A stretch of 64,000 bases of DNA. It comes from Arabidopsis thaliana. Taxonomy: Eukaryota; Streptophyta; Magnoliopsida; Brassicales; Brassicaceae. The notes beneath the pieces were generated by a model, which did no database searches, was not told the DNA's origin, and worked only from the letters and a program-made list of their open reading frames with translations. Shown here piece by piece: positions 58,757 through 64,000 of this stretch. The DNA is taken from positions 2,057,001-2,121,000 of the forward strand of contig NC_003071.7 in NCBI RefSeq assembly GCF_000001735.4, in the 5' to 3' direction. Within the stretch, counting starts at the first letter, position 1. Each line of letters begins with the position of its first letter. The translations under genes and the position numbers were made by a program.

Positions 58757-59870
58757 AAAAATTTGGTGTTCTATTTTTCGGTTACCCGAAGCGTTGCTTT
58801 GAAATCATTGGTAGTTTGTGCAATGTTTTCTTATGGTCACACAACCGATGACACAAAAACGAAAGTTACTTGGGAGGAAGTGTGTAAACCAAAGGATGCA
58901 AGACTCGTCTTGTGTTTTTGCGCTCAGTCTCATCTAGAGACTTTTCACACTATCTGTATCACTTTGGGTAGCATGGTGTCGTCAAAATGTGTATTAGAGT
59001 GTTTGGGAGAGTAGTGTGGGATCGTGGATATGGCGGAAACTCCTTAAGATGAGGCAACTAGCAGCTTCACTTATGCAAGTAGACTTAAACAATGGGAAAT
59101 CAACAATGCTTTGGTGGGATAATTGGACTGGTGCAGTGCGTTTTATTGATACAACAGGTGACTGGGGACCACTTCATCTTGGTATTGACAAGCAAGCATA
59201 TGTTGCAGATGATGTACAAAATGAAAGATGGCATCTACGTCGAGCTCGGGGGCAAATTTACAGAGTAGTTATCGATAGAATCAATGCCATTTTCCTTCCA
59301 TGTCAGTTGGCTTGACAAGATAAAATTCTTTGGAAGCATAAAGAAGGAGAGTTTCAGCCACTTTTCTCCTCAAAATGCACTTGGGACATCATACGTACCT
59401 CTTCCCCTAAAGTGTCATTTATATAGCTTGGCTGGCTATTATAGATAGGCTCTCTACAGGTCAGCAAATGCGACGTTGGGGACAAGAGCAGTCATTTGGC
59501 TGGCCATTAAAGATAGGCTCTCTACAGGTCAGTGAATGTGACGTTGGGGACAAGAGCAATCATTTTGTGGTGAACGTGATGAGACTAGAGACCACATTTT
59601 CTTTGCTTGTCCGTATACATTCTACATTTGGTCAGATCTATGCACTCCTCTTCTTTGAATGCATACTACTCCAGATTGGAACAACACGCTGCAGACGATC
59701 ATCTTAGGAACTTCGCGATGTGGCTCTCATCCCTATGATTCTTCAAACAACATTTACAACGTTGGCTACCAGTATTACTAACAGTGATGCATGTTTTATT
59801 TCGCTTTGGTATTTTACCTCAAAAGATAACACGACTACTGCAAGTGCACATGATGATGTTGTATAGTCCA
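58757..59870 (+). pseudogene. LINE 3' region (zinc-binding reverse transcriptase part), degraded
   Basis: Frames on + give TKVTWEEVCKPKDARL (58763-59014), then GSWIWRKLLKMRQLAASL, NGKSTMLWWDNWTGAVRFID and DDVQNERWHLRRARGQIYRV (59016-59315). Further downstream are FSSKCTWDIIRTSSPKVSF and, after frame changes, DHIFFACPYTFYIW. This order matches the part after the RT core in plant LINEs, ending in the RT zinc-binding region. Several stops and a 68-bp internal duplication (59430-59566) disrupt it. The RT core is absent. Confidence 0.75.
59430..59566 (+). repeat. 68-bp tandem duplication inside LINE remnant
   Basis: GGCTGGCTATTATAGATAGG and GGCTGGCCATTAAAGATAGG start two adjacent units, sharing CTCTCTACAGGTCAG and GACGTTGGGGACAAGAGCA. 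The units are about 88% identical. Confidence 0.85.
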
Positions 59871-60337
59871 AGATATTCGCAAGGGATGATGTTGAAATCA
59901 CAAGAACTATAAGATCGTTGTATCTATTTATAACTAAGATATTCGATATAATCTGGTATCACAAAACCAGATTGGGTGATTTTTTAGAAACAAGTTTTAT
60001 TTGAAGAGTCTTCTATTAAATCAAAAGAGACGAGTGTTGCATCAAATTGTTGAAAAGAAATGTTTTGAAGTTTAAAGGATGCTTGATACCTTGATGATTG
60101 TAAAGTCATATGGATATCAATTGCATAATTAAGAAGATTAGTTAGAAGATTAGGAGATTAGAATTAGACATACATGAGAAACGCTCCCATACGCTATTAT
60201 TGAAAACTTTAATCCAGCCACGTTCTCCGATGTTGGTGAAGCTTTTCCTCACCGGCGTCAGAACTTCTCCACTACCGATACTGAATGTGTTCTTTACCTC
60301 TCTAGTTTTTCAGTTTTTTCTCCTCTTTCAGTATATA
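59871..60337. other. Intergenic sequence
   Basis: No gene or terminal repeats recognised. A short frame at 60200-60397 is not distinctive. Confidence 0.35.
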
Positions 60338-60367
60338 CTAGATTTTGACCCGCAGTACACCGCGGGG
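60338..60367 (-). mobile_element. Helitron 3' terminus, element extends rightward
   Basis: CTAG at 60338-60341, a 7-base spacer, then a CCCGC/GCGGG stem (60349-60353 with 60362-60366). It has the same layout as the ends at 1076 and 32356. The base on the host side is A. A diverged echo of the sequence (CTAGATTTGACCCTATAGTACACC) follows near 60493, suggesting nested or tandem copies. Confidence 0.5.
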
Positions 60368-61113
60368 CTATTGTTATTTTTTTTTTTGAATATGTAATTT
60401 GTTTAAAAGATAATCTATATACATAACCTATTTTTTTTGTATTTTATAAATATACAATCCTAAGTTTTTATATATTATTTGGTGTACAATCCCTAGATTT
60501 GACCCTATAGTACACCGTGAATCGATTTTTGTAACTAAAAAGTTTAAATTTTAATTAATATAGGTTGTGTAAAAAATATTCGTTTAGTTTATTGTTTTAG
60601 ATTATATCATTTATTTTAATTGTTACTTTATGATTTCACCGGTGGTATACCGTTTTCTTTTCATATTGACCTAAACCCGCCCTGTGAATTTAAACATTAT
60701 TTTGGTATTGTTTTTTTAATAATACTTTTATTCAAAAGATATAAATTTAAATTAATTTTAATAGTTCTTTTTTAATTTTATAAATGAAAATAAAAGTTAT
60801 ATGGCTTTGTAATTGTTTGTTTATTTATTATTTGTGCAAAGAAAATAAAACCGTATATATGCCGACCTATATGTAAGAAAAACTTTAGTTTTGAATATCT
60901 TACATTTTACACATATATATTGATATATATATAAATGTATGGTTTTTATTATAAATTTATAATGAGTTTGTATAAATATGTGTATATTTTAATTTTAGTT
61001 TTAAGAATTTCATAATTTTTAATACTCCAACTTATTGATATTAGAATTACCCAAACCCATATAAAGAAAATAGGTCCTAACATAATTCGCCAAACCAATC
61101 AAAATATTTAATA

Positions 61114-61142
61114 CTAGATTGATAACCCGTGCTTCGCCTGGA
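61114..61142 (-). mobile_element. Helitron 3' terminus, degraded hairpin
   Basis: CTAG at 61114-61117, then a spacer and CCCGTGC TTC GCCTGG, a stem with one mismatch. Host-side base A. Same orientation as the other three ends. No 5' end was identified. Confidence 0.5.
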
Positions 61143-64000
61143 TGTTAAGTTTTGATAAATAAATACAAAACTTTGGATTTTTGAAAGATATTGTACCATG
61201 AAATTTTAATTATATTATCGAGTAAATTTTTTTTGTTTGTTAATATTATGGTTTTGTCAAATTTTTAATATCAATATATTATAATATATGTGTGTTGTTA
61301 AGTGCTATAGCAAACGGTTAAAATGTTAGATTTATTGATTGTACTATTTAAGTATATGTTTTTAAAATGTGCATTTATTGATTGAAAACATGTCAAAACT
61401 AACATGTGGTTTGGCAACCCGCATATACGTGCGAGATTTTATATTTTAAAATATGTATTGTATAAAATATATATTCAAGTTTTAAATTTTAAGAAGTATT
61501 TAAGAAATCATTTTTCTGTTTTTGTTTTGGGAATTAGAGAATAGAATTTATACCATGATATTAGTAATTAAATAAATTGATACCTGGTTGTATGGGTGGT
61601 ATGTTTATATACGTTTTTGTTTGCATAAAAATGTATTAATATATTATTTTGTTGTATTACTGAATTATATAATAGTGTATATATCATAATATTTGAGAAA
61701 TTATGTTTTGTGCCTAAAACATACTTTGGTACATAATTTTGTATTTTATGTTTAATTAGTTATAAATTAAGAATTGAATTTATAGTTTAAAAATAATTTA
61801 GCGTAAGCCAAAAATAATTTTTATGTGTTTATTAAAATATGTAGTTTGGTGCATAACAAATAATTTGATATGTTGGAGAAGTTAGGTGTGTAAAAGTTAT
61901 AACTTAAAATAGTATGGAATTTAATAAAGAGAATTGTAAATTAAATATTTGGTAATGCAACATAATATATTCTTTATAAATTAATATTTGGATATTGAAA
62001 ACATGGTTTTGCAAATAAATGTTATTCACCGGCCCATTAGTGTTGGTGACTGAATTGTTTTGGGCCAAATTAGAGGTTAATAATGACGCAAATATACATT
62101 ATCCTTAACCCATTTATATTTCTGTTTCATTGAATATTAACAAAGTATATATTTTTTATTTTTTGGACATTCTTTTCATTGTAGAACCATTGTTGTCTTA
62201 TCTTAAAAAAACATACACCGAACAAATTTAAGAGCATCGCTCGACTTTAGTATAATTGGATAATCTCATGTAGATTTTCTATACCGTGTCCGTTTATAAA
62301 AAGGTAACCTTGCTCATGAAATCCCAATATGTGATTTTTTTTTTTTTGAATAGTGTTTTCAAGAAGCTTGATCTTCTCTATGGGTAATTATTGTCAATTG
62401 AATTTGCATCATATTATTTTCACTTTGCATTGGTTTTGTACTTTGCATGCTTTGATTTGTTTGAATCGGTTGCTGACTTCGAATTGATACATTGCATGCT
62501 TCGATATCCAGATTCCGGGCCGAAGTAAGCAATTACGATTTTGATTTTTTATCCAGCGTTTTCAACTAATATCTGTCTCGAGTTTGATTTTCTTCAGTTT
62601 ATGCAAGATTCATAATCTGTAAATTATATTGATGGCTCATCGATTCATATATTGATATGGTTATGAATGTCAACTAACGAAGTTATCATCACATACTTAA
62701 GTTTACCAGTTAATCTTACTATTTGCAAGTGTTTCAAGGTTTATCAGAGAAATATTTCTCGACACATTCCACAAATTTGTGTTGCTGTTTCGAATTTGGT
62801 TTCGAGAGAATGACGATATGCTCCTCCTCTATTTGATATTGATGATGACATTCATAGTTTTGAAAATCTCTTTCCAATTGCATTCTCTAGCTATCCATTA
62901 AAATTGATTTTGCAATGGGACTTTACGATTAAAATTGATAATAAACTTGTCTAACTTCTAAGTCTTAGTGCTACGATTATGAATAGAAAAACATCTCTTG
63001 ATCAATGCACTCTCTTATGGTTGAAGAAAAAGTAAATAATGAGTAGAAATGAATATTGCTTAGTTTTTTTCAAAGTTGAAGACGTATACTAAAGATTTGA
63101 TTGTTCATTTTTGTAAAATCACATAAGCACTGTTTCAAGTTTTTTTTTTGAATATACAGAAACCATCACAATGTTAAGAGAGACATCTACGGAAGAATGT
63201 TGGTATGAGCAACTGATTTTGAGAACTGAGAAGTATCTTCAACAAAGGTAAATTGTCTTATTGAATCATCTTGAATGTTTGTTTAGAGGAATGACAATAG
63301 AGACATACATCATCATACGTGACAAATATATAAACATTTATAATAGGGAGAGTGTTAATCTTTTGCCCAAGAAAAAAAAAGGAGAGTGTTAATCTAGTCT
63401 AATATCTAATCTAGTAATGTCAGCAAAATTTGGTTATACCAAGATTTCAAACCATTGTTAGAAATGAAAAACAAAGTAGCAAACGATTAGAGAGAGACTT
63501 TGAGAGCTTAGTGAGTATTAAATTTGTTAGTAGACTTGCATATTTATAGGAAAAGAAGGTCGACTAAAGATTTTTAGGGTTAAACTTAAAATCTTTTTAA
63601 TATATTTGCAAATCGGGATTTCAAATAAATAATTAAGGTATATGCTCGATTCGTTAGGATTTGAATATATAGTTATTGTTATATTTGGTAAATATAATAA
63701 CTGAATCCGTATCGTTGTTTGCGTCAATACTATATTTGCTTGAGTAGTTAATATTCGAATTTATAGATTCTGTTATGTTTGGTATCTTCTATTAAATGAT
63801 TTCGTATTTTTTTTTTTTTATCCTTATTCACTTATCAAAATATACGGAAAAATGATTTTGTTTGTTATAGAAAATTTATCTTTATTTACTACTATTCAGA
63901 AGATTTATTATAGAAATATCTTTTAGGTGATTGAATCTAATTCGGCTTTGTTATTAATTTCAACATTAAACACCCATATTTTCGAGAACATCTCTTATGC
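61143..64000. other. Gene-poor AT-rich sequence, probably non-autonomous Helitron bodies
   Basis: No full gene is visible. One exon-like block at 63160-63247 has an acceptor-like ATACAG before it and CAAAG|GTAAAT after it, and translates to MLRETSTEECWYEQLILRTE with a short continuation. I do not recognise the family. GGGAGAGTGTTAATCT is duplicated near 63346 and 63382. Confidence 0.35.

Overview
This is eukaryotic nuclear DNA from a flowering plant, almost certainly Arabidopsis thaliana chromosome 2 or a very close relative. The base is AT-rich, with GT-AG introns, plant transposon families and Brassicaceae-type LINE, Helitron and CACTA relics. Three intact host genes lie in one block: a TLDc oxidation-resistance gene (OXR2, + strand, 10.2-12.0 kb), PGR5 (- strand, 24.2-24.7 kb) and ATG8D (- strand, 26.2-27.8 kb). 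From recalled knowledge, this order matches the AT2G05590 - AT2G05620 - AT2G05630 neighbourhood. No database was consulted.

Layout. 0-10 kb is gene-free and made of small transposons: a Stowaway-like MITE, a Helitron end, a Harbinger-like MITE with TAA duplications, a Mutator-like element with a perfect 9-bp duplication, a dead LINE, a CACTA end and a large fold-back element carrying E2F-like motifs. 10-28 kb is the host gene block. It also holds a ruined F-box gene, a LINE 3' end, two tRNA-like sequences, a full-length Ty3/gypsy chromovirus (18308-23607, LTRs differing at 10 of 324 positions) and a hAT-like element. 28-32 kb is mostly featureless, with one clean solo LTR. 32.36-44.41 kb is proposed to be one large Helitron on the - strand. 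It carries a mutated Rep/helicase gene, a mutated RPA-like gene and, on the opposite strand, three intron-containing exons of a RAD3/FANCJ-type helicase that look like captured host DNA. 44-64 kb holds a small CACTA derivative, an Athila/Tat-type LTR piece, a large dead CACTA element (50328 to about 57960), a 16-bp minisatellite, a second LTR piece, a LINE remnant, two more Helitron 3' ends and AT-rich sequence.

How the pieces relate. The main new reading is an old duplication of the OXR2-3'-end/PGR5 segment with reciprocal loss. Next to intact OXR2 lies a broken PGR5 copy (12.3-12.5 kb, and a second fragment at 13.8 kb). Next to intact PGR5 lies a broken OXR2 3' end (about 18.26-18.31 and 23.61-24.14 kb), and the chromovirus inserted into an intron of that OXR2 relic. 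The host genes are functionally unrelated: oxidation resistance, cyclic electron flow and autophagy. All large transposons are coding-dead through stops, frameshifts or catalytic substitutions, several of which look like C-to-T changes.
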